A stretch of DNA of 64,000 nucleotides from Euonymus europaeus. Lineage: Eukaryota; Streptophyta; Magnoliopsida; Celastrales; Celastraceae. Below, piece after piece: positions 1-11,652 of the stretch (the stretch's first letter is position 1; each line of letters starts with the position of its first letter). Location: assembly GCA_963580455.1 (NCBI GenBank), contig OY756967.1, positions 15,918,022 through 15,982,021 of the forward strand. The letters are read 5' to 3'. The notes under the pieces were generated by a model. The model was not told the DNA's origin. It did no database searches and saw only the letters and a list, made by a program, of their open reading frames with translations. The position numbers were made by a program, and so were the translations under genes.

Positions 1-211
1 CATTTTTGCCCAAGCGTTTTCCCGGACGAAAACCATTCTGCATCATCGTGGTCACCATGGATCTAGTAACCGTTGCCACTCCTGATTTTTTAGCTAAATC
101 CCCTTCCTTGACAAGACTCGCAGCAGCAATCTCAAACGATTGGAAAGAACTATCATTTCTATCCACGGGTGCATCAACATGATTGGACAAGCTAGCAACC
201 ATCCATTCTGT

Positions 212-1099
212 CTAACATTTGACAATATACATTCTACTTTCATGCGTGAATTTCATCATTTGATGAAGGGAGGATGGTTCAGCTCCAGCAGCATGAATCC
301 ATGGCCTCCCCAACAAGCAACTATAAGTAAGTAGAATGTCCATGATTATAAAAGGAACATTGAACAGTACACTGGCAATTTCTAATGCCACTTCGATCTC
401 TCCCAAAACTCCCCTTCGAGTTCCATAAAAAGTTCTTACAACGACCGTTGCTTGTTTCATGTATGGTCGGTCTATTGGGATCCTGTCAAATGTCTCTTTT
501 CGCATGATATTCAACGATGAACCATTGTCTATCAAGATGCTTGCTATCTCTTGACCTCAGAACATGGCAGAGATGTGTAAAGCCTTGTTGTGTTCCACTC
601 CCTCTACTAGGATTTCTTCTTATGTAAATGATATCAAGTGGGTGGCTAACACATTCCTTGCGATCTCATCAAATGAATCTATAGGGATCTTTTCTGTTAC
701 ATAGGCCTGATTGAGCATCCTTAACAAGACTTTTCGGTGTGGCTCTAAACTCAAGATTAACTCTAGGATGGATATTTTTGCTGGAGTCTTTTTAAGCTGG
801 TATATTACGGTGTACTCACTCTGCTGTACTATCTTCAAGAACTCCTGAATATTATCCTTCGTAACTGCCTTTTTTGTCTCCTCTGGGAAAACTATTGGGT
901 CCTCTTTCATACCCAACTCGTTTCCCCCTATTACTACCTTACCATTTCTCTTCTTCTCTGCTTTCGACTCCCGAAGATGTTGTCCACGGAACTTTACTAT
1001 TTCCATAATTCCATGGAACCTCCTTGTTGTTAGTGTATGGTAACTATGGCAATCGACCCTTCTGTCTTGGATCATCCTCCACAAAGTACTGCAGCACAA
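212..1099 (-). pseudogene. Ogre protease and pre-protease region of pol (degenerate)
   Basis: Two open stretches in different frames together read as the Ogre pre-protease linker followed by an aspartic protease. The upstream part (1099-620) has the series EYTVIYQLKKTPAKISILEL and EPHRKVLLRMLNQAYV, which is characteristic of this lineage. The downstream part (535-212) has the catalytic-type motif DNGSSLNI, where the family has D(D/N)GS, then YGTRRGVLGEIEVALEI, and ends LLGRPWIHAAGAEPSSLHQ. The protein would process the Gag-Pol polyprotein inside the virus-like particle. A stop and frame change separate the two parts near 540-620, so it is not functional as it stands. Reverse transcriptase should follow to the left, outside the window. 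Confidence 0.85.
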
Positions 1100-1146
1100 T
1101 TGATTTTGTTGGTCCCCCTCCCTTTGGACCTTGATAAAATTCCCTA

Positions 1147-2778
1147 TTAGTCATGTTCACCTCTTTTTTGTCCTTGTAGCTTTTTTCCTACCACAATCTT
1201 CTTATCATCCATCAATGATTGTACCTTCTTTCGAAAACTAAAACATCTTTCAATTAAGCCAAGCTCCAACTTTTCGGTTTGAATGAGCCCTTCCCTTAAG
1301 AGAACTTCCAACAATGCCCTCATTGGTGTCATAATCCGTCCTACGTCCCTTATTGTAACATCATCTCCATCCACGACATTAACCCCATCCTCATGGTTAG
1401 GAAGTGGGTTATTATTAACACTAGGTTTCTCGATGGCATCAAAATTTTGCCAATTTGCCTTTATCATTCCTTGCACTACGTTTGAGTGGAAAGCAATCCT
1501 CTATTGAATGCCTTGGCATACCCCCATGATATAAACAGGTAGCATCTGGCTTATACCAGTGTGGATAAGGCAATGAATAAACCTTTTCGGGAATAGGTGT
1601 GAGAGCTCCTTGCTCTCGCAGCTTGTTGAAACATTAAGTGTAGGTTATAGGGATAGGGTCAAAATGCTTCCTGGGTTATTAGGTTGAGCGTTTGGATAAT
1701 TTGGACTTGGGCTTTGTTTGGCGGGAAATAATTGCTTCATGGGGACTAGTGATATTGATTGGAAGCTGAGTAGTGTGACGCTCTGGCGCGTTGCTTTGAG
1801 GTTGGTAATCAGACACAGGAGAACTATAAGATGGCTGATTATAACTTAGGCTGACATTTTGTACCTCATTCTCTTTCTTTTTTTCTTTTCCCCCTTTCGA
1901 CGGATCAAACTTGTCAAAATGGATGCTAATACTTCCCTTTCTTATGCCTCGCTATATTCGCTCTCCAGCGTGTACGGTTTTTGATATCCCTGCGTAACCT
2001 CCTCCAACCATCTTTGATGAGTATGATTCTTGAAGAGCGTCCAAGAATGCATCTACCAAGTCTCTCTCAGACAACGATGGGGTTAATTGATTATCCAAGT
2101 CCCTCCAACGGTATGCATAGTCTCTGAAACTTTCCCCCTCACTTATCACTGTATTCTGAAGATCAAATAGGCTTGGGATCTTTGTAACATTGTGCTTGTA
2201 TTGGTTAGTGAACAACTTAGCTAAATCTTCCCATGTTTCAACCATTGAAGGATTTAAGCTATTGAACCATCGTTCAGCAGCACCCGTAAGACTGTCCTGA
2301 CAGAAGTGTATCATAATTTTATCATCCCCAATGTAAAGATGCATCCTCCTACAGTACATGGTTAAGTGATCCAGCGGTACCCCTGAACCATTAAAAATGA
2401 AAAATTTCGGAAGCTTAAAATCTGGTGGGATATGTAAATCCTTTATCAAACACAAACTCCTAGAACTTAAAGTCCTTGGAGCCTCAAATCCTCTTTCAGA
2501 CCTCATCCAGTGCTCCATTCTCTTGAGGCGTGCGATGTTGTCCTCCTCAATCTCTTTCTTTGGAGTAACATAACCTACCTTCAACACTTCAACCTTAGAG
2601 GGAGAAGAATCAACATTACGAGGGTCATTCTTTGCTCAAGATTCTGACCCTTTACTGTCCCCCGAAGAATTCTCTTCTATCTTCCCCTTGTCAGCCATCT
2701 GCTTCATTAGCATACTGAGTTGTTCTTTTAGTTCTGCTACCTCCAAACTCAACTGATGCTCACGTTCTATTGGTTCCA
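1147..2778 (-). pseudogene. Ogre gag polyprotein (degenerate)
   Basis: The longest open part (2587-1952, 211 residues) is a retrotransposon gag domain. It has an IPPDFKLPKFFIFNGSGVPLDHL start, the CQDSLTGAAERWFNSL core and a WEDLAKLFTNQYKHNV stretch, as in plant Tat gag proteins. A start codon near 2778 gives MEPIEREHQLSLEVAELKEQ and a short coiled coil, but a stop near 2636 separates it from the main domain. Downstream, near 1570-1500, a single-knuckle-like motif reads CLYHGGMPRHSIEDC, matching the CxYHxGxxxHxxExC pattern of Ogre gag. The 1476-1147 segment is the following linker, with NNPLPNHEDGVNVV. Gag would form the particle that packages element RNA. Several frameshifts show decay. Confidence 0.85.
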
Positions 2779-3019
2779 TCGATGTAGTAGGTCGCAATTG
2801 CGAGCGAGTATTATAGGGATGGCAGTAACTTTTTATTGGTGCAATTTTGTTTGATTTAAGAAATCCTTGTCAAATGTAAATGAAAATTCATAAAAATTAA
2901 TGCATGCAAAAGATATGATCATTAATGAGAGAAAATGCATGATGATAGGAATCTTGAAAAATATCAAACTTCGAGAAATTATTCAGTATTCATAGTACTT
3001 TTAATATGGGAGTCTTGAG

Positions 3020-5232
3020 TACATCGTGTCAGTTTCGATGATTATAAGCAAAATACATAAACTCCTCCTGGATTCTCCACAGTGTGTCTAGCAAACTGTA
3101 TGCCGTCATTCTCTTAGACTGGTATGCATTGATCTCCAAAACCCTTTCTGCCGCTTTATCTTGATAATATCGGAATCTCACACGGGCTTGATCCACTTGT
3201 TAGTGCATTTGCTCCACCTCCTTCTCTAAGCTAGCATGTCTTTTCCGCATTTCCATTTATGCTTTTGACATCCGATCAAAATCCACCTACTTTTGCATTA
3301 ATTTCCAATGACGATGAGTCCAGACTTGTATTTCCAAACTTAGAGACTCTTCTTCTTCCAGTAGGCGTCTCTATTCAGCCTCAAATGCTGCTCTCTGGGT
3401 AATATTCATCTCTAATTGTCCTGCCAACTTTTTCTCAAGTTGCTATATTTTTTGGTCTCGTGCCTCCATTTTTTGCTTTAGATTTGCTTCTTCCCATTCA
3501 AACACCTTCTTTTCCGTTCTTCTAGCCCTTTTCTCGAACTTCTCCTTTTAAACTTCTAGTGCTGCGTATGCATCTCTCAACCTGTTATATTCCCTGTCAT
3601 GCTTAGCCATTGCTGTCTCCACTGAAGTTTGGTATTTCTGGATTTCTTTTTCTCTCAGGCCTATCATTTGATTCTGCCTGGCCATCTCTAACTCTTTCAC
3701 TTTTCTTTCAGCCTATTGTGCTTTCTCCTCCGCTCTGACAACTTTTTCTGCCCATTCTCTTTTTCCTATCTCCCACTGCTCCTTACCAGAGGCCCTTAAA
3801 CCCTCCTCTAACTTAGCTTTTAGTAATATATTTTCTTGCCAGACCTTCACATTCTCTAACTCGTATCTTGCCTGAGCTTCGGCCACGTAATCTACAGATT
3901 CATCAAAAGTGTGCACTGGGATTGTAAAACTCTGGACTACTGGTGCTGTGTATCCTTTCTTTTTGCTTGCTTGCCACACTTGGTATCCTTCACTAGTGCT
4001 CCCTTGGTAAAATCCTTTCTTAACTCGTTGAACCTGCTTCCAAGATTCTAATATTTTTCTATTCTCATCCATTCTTCCACTTTCATAGTCAAAAACAAAA
4101 TTAGCAAATCGGTGAGTCATTGGGATGAATTGTTTATGTTTCAACTGCCTCAATGCCAATGCAGGAGCATATGCAATGGCTCCCTATAATCCCAAGAGAG
4201 GAACCCAAGGATAATTTCCACAACGATAGATGGCTGATCCTGTACCCATCCATGGCGCTTGCTATACAACCTCATCTAAGTCAGTAAGAACTCCTTCCAC
4301 CTTTCTTTGCCAGGTGATCTTTTAGGCCATTCAGTAGCGGCAAACTCTGCAATAGGGCTACTATATCTCATGAATGCTCTTGAAAACTTGATTTTAAGAT
4401 AGCCGAATTGAGGAAGTGCTGGAAGATGCCCCATTATCCAGATAGTCAACAATGCTGCACAGGCTCTGAATTGCCTCTTGCCCTGCTCTCTGCAATATTT
4501 CAACATTCTGAAAGTCTCAACTAATATAGAAGGAACTGGATCGGCTCTATTCAAGTATTGTTCAAAGAAAATAATCACCTATCCATCCACATATCCTTTT
4601 ATTTTTGGAAATATGTTTGTCCCATAAATTAATAGGGCTAGAGCTGGAAAAATCTTGTCATCACTCAAGTGGGCCCGGATATGATGAATGAGAAAATTGC
4701 AAGATATGCATTCACTACCCTTTGTTCCTTTTTCTCTTATCTCATTTTCAAACTCAGACTTGTGAATTCCTAGAATTTTGGACAGCGCACTTTTAACCTT
4801 TGCCCTACACGATGGATTATAGAACCCTTTGAAACCTTCTTTTGGAATTTTCAGCAACTCTTCATATTCCTCCAAAGTAAGGGTTAAGTCATAGATTCCC
4901 AAAGTAAAGCAATGGTATGATGGATCATAAAAACTCAACATCGCTTCTAGTAGAGGCACATCAACAACTACAGGACAACGATATGCAATGTGACCAAATC
5001 TCCCATTGAACACATAATGTCTTTCCACAGGTATGCTATTCCACAAATCTCTGATTTCTTTGAGATCAAATCTGTCAAATTCTATACTCTTTACAGGAGG
5101 TAGTTGCACATTTTCACTAGACTGAAGGCCATCTCCATATTGTCTCTGTCCTCAATGTGATTCTCTAATTACTTCTTCAATATCCTGCATCCCATGCTGC
5201 ATCGTTTCAACTGACACAGTATTGCTTCCCAT
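3020..5232 (-). pseudogene. Ogre extra upstream ORF (ORF1) with DUF7745-like N-terminus and long coiled coil
   Basis: From an ATG at 5232 the frame reads MGSNTVSVETMQHGMQD and, after one stop, enters a globular domain (5109-4276) with RDLWNSIPVERHYVFNGRFGH, LTLEEYEELLKIP and IPALALLIYG-like stretches. These resemble the DUF7745 domain of plant Ogre-associated ORF1 proteins (recognised from memory). The rest (4159 to about 3020) is strongly charged and heptad-like, for example ENVKVWQENILLKAKLEEG and further E/K/R/Q-rich stretches with scattered stops, so a long coiled coil is predicted. The biochemical role of this ORF is not established. It sits between the leader and gag in the same orientation. 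Many stops make this copy a pseudogene; individual frames remain open for 100-176 codons. Confidence 0.75.
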
Positions 5233-6167
5233 GTCTATGAATTCCGGATAACCTTTCGATTCCGATAGTGTTCAAGATTCCTATATATGCAATGCAAATT
5301 TGAAAACAATATAAAAAAATGAGCAAAATGAAAAAATACATATACAAAAAAAAACCACATATATACAAAAACCACCTATGTACATCAAAACCAACTCACA
5401 TATGTACAAAAACAGGATCATATATATACAATAATGTGAACATCATATATACAAATAAAATCACATATGTACAAGAAGATAAAATCACATATATACAAGA
5501 AAAACAACATGCATATATATACAATAAAACAAAACATCATATATACTAATAAAATCACATATGTACAAGAAAAACAACATTCATATATATACAATAAAAC
5601 AAAACATCATATATACAAATAAAATCACATATGTACAAGAAAAACAACATATATTCAACAAAGCACAACGACAATATATACCACACAATAATGTTAGAAG
5701 TAGTTTCCAGTGTCCTATAACTCTATGGTCATTGGTTATGGATAGTCTAGGCTCCCGACTTATTCCCCCGCCAGTATCCGTTGCTGGAATAGCCTGGGTC
5801 CCCCTTAATAGAGGAGTGGGTCGAGTGAAAATTTTTCGCAAGCCTGCACTGGGATTGAAATTTCTCAAAGGTCTCGTTTACTTCATCCTCTCCTAAGGGT
5901 TTTTGAGCCCTAGTTGTTGGACTCATAAAAGGAATGGTGCACAATGTGTGAGGATAATAATATAGAAACTCACAAAAACATATCAATAACATACATTTTA
6001 AATAATAAGAATATATCAATCACAGTTCAAAGAAATAAAACATTAAATATGTTTAATTCAAAAAATAACAAAATCAAATAATGGGATAAGAAAAATTAAA
6101 TTTAGAAAGACCAACTCACTGGTTTTTTTTATTATATATAGATACATATATATTTAAAAACTAGTTT
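5233..6167 (-). other. Ogre 5' leader with AT-rich minisatellite
   Basis: This untranslated stretch lies between ORF1 and the primer-binding site. It holds a tandem array (5320-5660) and a GC-richer segment (5720-5930). No gene was identified; short open frames here have no recognisable content. Confidence 0.6.
5320..5660. repeat. Degenerate minisatellite built on CATATATACAA / CATATGTACAA
   Basis: Units alternate CATATATACAA(T/A)AAAA and CATATGTACAAGAAAA. A higher-order unit of roughly 65-70 bases, containing ACAATAAAACAAAACATCAT, appears about twice between 5505 and 5650. It is part of the Ogre leader. Units are direct, variable and without spacers, so this is not a CRISPR array. Confidence 0.8.
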
Positions 6168-6187
6168 TCTCCAGTGAAGTCGCTACC
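6168..6187 (-). other. Ogre primer-binding site
   Basis: On the minus strand the sequence GGTAGCGACTTCACTGGAGA follows the inner LTR end within a few bases. It resembles the GGCGACTCCACTGGGGA-type site I associate with Ogre/Tat elements, usually assigned to tRNA-Arg (from memory). Several changes from that consensus fit an old copy. Confidence 0.65.
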
Positions 6188-6399
6188 GGTTTTGCAAAAG
6201 GATTTTTTAAGAAAAATAAATAAAACATAAGAAGTCGCCACCAACTGAATATGTGCAATTGGTTACCATAAAAATATTTTTCATCTACGAAAATCCAGAA
6301 AAATGGGTAAGCGAGTTTGTTACGTATGAGGAAAGTGTAAGGCACCCCACAACGTCTGTTTTAAAAAAAAACAGTTGTCAATTTAAAAAAATTTATCCA

Positions 6400-6830
6400 A
6401 TTAAATGATTTTTGAAAATATTAATTGTGACGTATATAAGGTACAATAATTATATAAATTATACAAAAACTAAATAGGATAAAATCATCTTAAAAACATA
6501 ATAACTATATATGATAAAATAATTTAAGTAAATATAAAAATATATCAAAGTATAATAAAATAATTTAAGAGAATATAAAACTATATCAAAATAGAACAAA
6601 ATAATTTTGGAAAAATATGAAATTATATCAAAATAAAATAATTTTATAGAATATATAAAAACTATATCTAAATAAAATAATGTAGGAAAATATAAAACTA
6701 TATCATAATAAAATAATTTTATTAAATATATAAAAACTATATCGAAAAAAAAATGTAGGATAATATAAAACTATACCAAAATAAAAATAAATAATTTTAT
6801 TAAATATATAAAAACTATATTGAAAGTCTA
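6400..6830. repeat. AT-rich degenerate tandem repeat in the Ogre LTR
   Basis: A unit of roughly 45-60 bases, AAAATAATTTTA..ATATAAAAACTATATCAAAATA, recurs about seven times with indels. The tract is nearly free of G and C. Confidence 0.75.
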
Positions 6831-6959
6831 ATATTAAGGTTCACAGAATTCTTTCATCCAATGGTCTAATTTCTAAGAAACACTCTCACCTGAAGAATCT
6901 TTCCGATGATGCATCCAATGCATTCCCCAAATTGATTCTTTCGTATGTTAAGACTTTCG

Positions 6960-7290
6960 ATATACTTTTTATACATAAAATATACAATACGTAAATTTAA
7001 AATAAAGTAAAACAAAATAAAATAAAGCAACAAATAAAATAATAAATAAAATAATAGGAATAAAAATAAAATAAAAGTAAAATAAAAATGGAGATAAAGA
7101 TTAAACGAAAATAAGATACAAAAATGAAAATAAAAATACAAAAGAAACAACAATGAATAAAGTTAAAAAATAAAATAATAATAATAATAATAATAAAACG
7201 AAAATAAAGTAAAGAAATATATATACAAATGAAAAATAATAAATAAATAAAATAAAAATAAATAAGATAAATAAAATTAAAATAAAATGT
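6960..7290. repeat. Low-complexity (AAAAT)n / (AAT)n tract in the Ogre LTR
   Basis: A-rich pentamer and hexamer tracts with a short AAT microsatellite near 7176-7196. Long minus-strand open frames here translate to F/L/Y/I-rich low-complexity strings and are not genes. Confidence 0.8.
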
Positions 7291-9605
7291 TGGGTACTGA
7301 GATTTTTTTTTTTGACTATACGATATTGAATTATCGCAAATCCTATTTCAAGCATACTAACATATTAAATCATATAATTGACACAAATCACACAACTACC
7401 AAATCATTCATGTAAGACATAATTCACATACAGGCATGTTTCAAATACATAACGCATTAAGCTGTTCAACAGTGAATAAATATGATGAATGGGATCTCGG
7501 TTCTCTTTTTTAATTGGAAATCGATTATCCCAACCATACAAGTGAATTAGTATGATTGGAATATAATAATTAAGCGCCTTGATGAAATGAGCGCACAATA
7601 TATCACATATAAAATTTTGTTACCATGCAATTTTCAAATCTAAATGTACATAAAACCAAAAGTTCATATTGTTCATATAATTCCTCGGCCCAATCCCATT
7701 AAACCTTTACTCATTTTTTTAACCCAAGTAAACAATTAAGAATCCAAACAAATAAATCACATATAACGAAGCCCAACCCCAAACTTATGAAACTCTCAAC
7801 CAAGCCTAATTACTATTGTATTAAATTTCATGTTTAATCCTAATCCCATTACTTACAAAGCCCACAACCTATGAACCTTATCTTTCTGGCCCAATGATCA
7901 TTCAAATTATTATCCATGTTGTAATTTAACCCTTTGGCCCATAGCTTTCACCCAACAAACCAACAAAATTGATATAAATCCCATAACTAAAGAATCTGCA
8001 TCTAAACCACAAACAGCCACCGAACATCAATTCCATATTTCACAAGATATCAATGAAAAGAAAATCTGAGATGATAAGATATGAATCATACCGAATACAT
8101 CATGGCCATTTTGACTGACCAATGCATATTGGAAATAAAGACACTTCGACATCCAGAGATGATTTATGCAACTCACATCAAGAATTTCAAGAGTGGAGCC
8201 AATTACACAACAAGAACTTTGGCCCGAGAAATAGAAAGCACAAAGAAACCTCTAGAATCCTCAGCATGAAAGAAGAATGCAGATGTAAACAGGAAAGTTT
8301 CCACCTTCAAAATGACTGGTTGTTTATAGTCATGCAATCCAAGTTTAATTATTACACTAATCCAACTCCACTGAATTCACGCAAAAGACTAAAAATTTGA
8401 ACAGAAATGCCCCAACAATCCAGCACAGCAAACAGTCTATCAATTTTAGAACATACATCACAGACATTAACAAAGAAAAATCATGGGAAATCATAGGTGT
8501 TCTTCCTTTGGTTTTCAAACCATCCGAACCGCACTCGAGAATGAACAAAAATAGATTAATGGACCCATAAATCTCACCCCTTAATCAACAGAGGAAGCAA
8601 TTTCGACAGAAAGCTCACAATCCAAACAGAAAATTCGAACCCTGAAGATCCTCTGCGAAATCGATCCTCTCTACTGGAATTCTCCTCTCAAAATTTTGGT
8701 AAAACCAGAAGCAAGAACTCTCAAAAAGAATCCTCAAAAAAAAGAAAAAAAAAACCCGAATGCAAGGAGAAAGCCCAAAAATCCCTCTCAAATTCGCTCC
8801 AAAAACTCGCAGAGAAAAAGAAAGAATTCCACTCCCAAAAAACTCCACCTCCCTCTGCTATTGGAACCTCCTATTTATAACCTAATGAAAACCCAAATCA
8901 AATCTCCTATGAATCCAGAAATCATCTCTTAATCTTTCGTGGAATCTCTTTTCTTCCTAAGTTGATTCGTTTCCTCAAATAAATCCAGAAATCCTCCGCC
9001 TTTAAAGCTCCCAATCCTATGCTAGTGTGAACCCCAGGATTTTTGCCTCTCTTCTTTCCTATTTCCAGCTCTTCTTTCCCTCTCTTTCTTTTATGGTTTA
9101 TCTCACTCTGGAACTTTCCTTTCGGCGTCTCTCCTTTCCTTTTCCAGAACTCTCAACGGCGCCTCTCTTCCTTTCCCTCTTTCTTTGTTTTTCTTTTCTC
9201 TCCTTCGTAGGGTTAGACAAGTTCTTGGGCTGGGCTATCAACTTAAGTTGGGTAAATGGGGTGATTCTTTTTGGTTTGAGTGAATCCGGTCCATCTCTTT
9301 TGGGCTTATATATGTAAACTAAACTTGGGCCAATGATACATATATTGGGCTATGCATTTTAAATGGGCTGGATTAATTCATTTGAACTTAAATGATTTTA
9401 TTTATTGAATCAGAATTCAATACATGGGCCCTTAAATTGGTTTCCTTAATAAACCTATGAATTATAATGTAATGGTAAACCTAATGTGGGCTTAATTTAA
9501 ATCTAAATAATCTCATGTATTATTTATTTATTTATTTTTAACATGTGACATAAATTTTATTAATCTTGGGACTCTCTTATGCTTGGGCGAAAATGGGGTA
9601 CAACA

Positions 9606-10130
9606 TTGGTAAGCAGAAGAAGGTGAGTTTTGCTAAAGTCGAAAGAGAGTCGAAATAAGAAAAATTGAAGTTGGTTCATACTGATGTGTGGGGACCTGCA
9701 CCTGTATCTTCTCTTGACAGATCCAACTATTATGTGACGTTCATTGATGACCCAACTAGAAAGGTATGGGTCTATTTTCTTAAACATAAATCTGATATTT
9801 TTTATACTTTGAAGACATGGAAGATCATGGTTGAGAATGAAACCAAGTTGAAGGTTAAATGTTTGAGATCTGATATTGGGGGTGAATATTTGGATTGTGA
9901 GTTTAGCAGGTATCGCTAGTAGTAAGATGCAGAAAACTGTACCTGAAACACCCCAACAGAATGGTGTTGCTGAAAGAATGAATAGAACTCTGAATGAGCG
10001 TGCAGGAAGCATGCGACTGCATGTGGGATTGCCTAGGATGTTTTGGACTGATGCAGTTAACACTGCAGCTTTTTTGATTAATAGAGGTCCTTCAGTTCCT
10101 TTGAATTGCAGAATACCTAAAGAAGTCTAG
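9606..10130 (+). pseudogene. Copia integrase (degenerate)
   Basis: Reading starts in the pre-integrase zinc-finger tail, hits a stop near 9655, and continues as the integrase core: LVHTDVWGPAPV (first catalytic Asp), YYVTFIDDPTRKVWVYFLKHKSD, then RSDIGGEY, where the family has RSDNGGEY with the second catalytic Asp. A frame change near 9905 leads to VPETPQQNGVAERMNRTLNERA with the catalytic Glu, and then MFWTDAVNTAAFLINRGPS. All three acidic residues are present, but the frame is broken. It would insert element cDNA into host DNA. Confidence 0.9.
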
Positions 10131-10319
10131 AGCGGTAAAAAGGTAGATTATCGTTATTTATGAGTATTTGGTTGTCTATCATATATTCATGTTGATTCAA
10201 CTGGCAAGAGTAAGTTTGATCCTAAATCAAATAAGTGTTATTCATTGATTATGGTGGTATTGAGTTTGGTTATTGATTTTGGGATGATCAAAATCTTATC
10301 TTTCTCTCTTGTAGTCAAG

Positions 10320-10905
10320 TTAAATTCTATCAGAACGGTGCTTGGGTTAGTAGCAAAGAATGATTTGCAACTATAAAAAATGGATGTGAAAACAGCTTTT
10401 CTCCATGGTAATTTGGAGGAGGAAATTTACATGCTACAACCAGAAGGCTTTCAAGCCAAAGGAAAAGAAAATCTAGTTTGTAAACTTCAGAGGAGACTGT
10501 ATGGTCTAAAACAAGCCCCAAGGCAGTGGTATTAGAAATTTGATAATTTTATGGGTAGTAGTGGATTCTGCAGGTGTGAGGCGGATCATTGCTGTTATGT
10601 GAAGAAAGTTGGTAACTCTTTTATTATACTACTATTGTATGTTGATCACAGGGGCTAGTTTGGTGGAAATTGACAAGGTGAAAAAAGACTTGTCTAAGGA
10701 GTTCTCTATGAAGGATTTGGGTGCAGCGAAGCAAATCTTTAGGATGAGAATTACTAGAGAAGGAGAGACTCTTAAATTGTCTCAAGAAGAATATGTGAAG
10801 AAGGTGCTCAAGCGTTTCAATATGGATGGTACAAAACCTGTAAGTACTCCTTTGGCCAGTCACTTTCAATTGACTAAATATGAGTCACCCACTACTAAAT
10901 AGGGC
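10320..10905 (+). pseudogene. Copia reverse transcriptase (degenerate, catalytic motif damaged)
   Basis: The stretch from 10335 reads VLGLVAKNDLQL, a stop, then [25 protein letters not shown] and [20 protein letters not shown], the usual Copia RT core. Near 10622-10650 the expected YVDD catalytic box reads YVD and then shifts frame, so the second Asp is lost. Reading resumes at GASLVEIDKVKKDLSKEFSMKDLGAAKQIFRMRI and continues to the RT-RNase H linker. It would copy element RNA into cDNA; the loss at the active site makes this copy inactive. Confidence 0.88.
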
Positions 10906-11575
10906 AAAGACTACATGGCTAGAGTTTCGTATACTTCTGCTATTAGAAGTTTGATGTATGCCATGGTGTGCACCAGACCCAACATTGCACATGCAGTGAG
11001 AGTTGTCAGCAGATACATGAGTAATCCAGGTAAACAATATTGGGAAGCAGTGAAATGGATTCTTAGGTATTTAAAAGGGACTTCAGGTTCAACTTTGTAT
11101 TACACGAAGTCTGATGATGGTTTGCAGAGCTTTGTTGATGCTGACATGGCAGGTGATTTAGATGGAAGTAGGAGTACAACAGGTTATGTGTATACTTTTG
11201 GTGGTATGACAATTAGTTGGATTTCTAGAATGTAAAAGATAGTTGCGCTATCTACCACAAAGGCAGAGTATGTTGCATTGACAAAAAAAAGCAAAGAGAT
11301 GGTTTGGGCACAAGATATTTTAGAGGAGTTCGGCATGGAACAAGTAGCAAATGTTTTGTTTTTTGATAGTCAAAGTGATATTCATTTGGCAAATAACTGT
11401 TTCATGCTAGAACAAAGCATATCAGAAAGCGTTATCATTTCATCCGGTCATTACTGGAAGAAGGGGTTCTTAAAGTTGAAAAGATTCAAGGTGCAACGAA
11501 TCCAACAATTATGTCTACAAAGGTTGTCACTCAAGATAAACTGAAGTTGTGCGCAAGTTCAATTGGGCTTTCGGC
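10906..11575 (+). pseudogene. Copia RNase H (degenerate)
   Basis: Open from 10915 with SYTSAIRSLMYAMVCTRPNIAHAV and YWEAVKWILRYLKGTSGSTLYY, the conserved RT-RNase H linker. It then has FVDADMAGDLDGSRSTTGYVYTFGG (first catalytic Asp of RNase H), a stop at 11233-11235, and KIVALSTTKAEYVALTKKSKEMVWAQ, where the usual Glu position reads TTKAE. The C-terminal part is frameshifted near 11410-11450. It would degrade the RNA strand during cDNA synthesis. Confidence 0.88.
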
Positions 11576-11652
11576 TTGAGGACTGTGGTTTGAGTTGCAT
11601 TGAGAGTGATGGGCTGTTTGGAGTTACATAAATTTTGATACTAGTGGGAGAT

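Larger units (their letters stand above)
1..9605 (-). mobile_element. Ogre/Tat-type Ty3/Gypsy retrotransposon, 5' part (continues beyond the left edge)
   Basis: Read on the minus strand from right to left the order is: LTR (9605-6192), primer-binding site (about 6187-6168), AT-rich leader, an extra ORF (5232 to about 3020), gag (about 2778-1147) and protease (about 1099-212). Reverse transcriptase, integrase and the 3' LTR must lie left of the window. An extra ORF before gag, a very long LTR, and a gag-protease stretch with the LLGRPWIHAAGA motif are hallmarks of Ogre-like Tat elements (family knowledge). The LTR starts TGTTGTACCCCAT on the minus strand. The element abuts Copia pol sequence at 9606, so it inserted into an older Copia element. 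Frameshifts and stops in every ORF make it non-autonomous. The family call is strong; the left boundary cannot be seen. Confidence 0.88.
6192..9605 (-). mobile_element. Ogre 5' LTR (about 3.4 kb)
   Basis: On the minus strand it opens TGTTGTACCCCATTTTCGCC at 9605 and ends near 6192 in TTTGCA just before the primer-binding site. The inner part (6225-6360) carries the AAGTCGCCACC ... AAGGCACCCCACAACG signature I associate with Ogre-type LTRs. The LTR holds long AT-rich tandem and low-complexity tracts (6400-6830 and 6960-7290) and a region near 8600-9300 giving short open frames with no recognisable product. Only one LTR is in the window, so its boundaries rest on TG..CA ends and the two junctions. 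Confidence 0.8.

Noticed and set aside
5320..5660. Repeated units that might be taken for a CRISPR array
   Set aside because: Units are variable, AT-rich, without unique spacers, and lie in a retrotransposon leader of a plant.
6866..7355. Open frames rich in Phe, Leu and Tyr on the minus strand
   Set aside because: Translation of an (AAAAT)n-type low-complexity tract in an LTR.
9027..9317. 96-residue plus-strand open frame
   Set aside because: Lies inside the Ogre LTR, on the strand opposite to the element, with low-complexity hydrophobic text.
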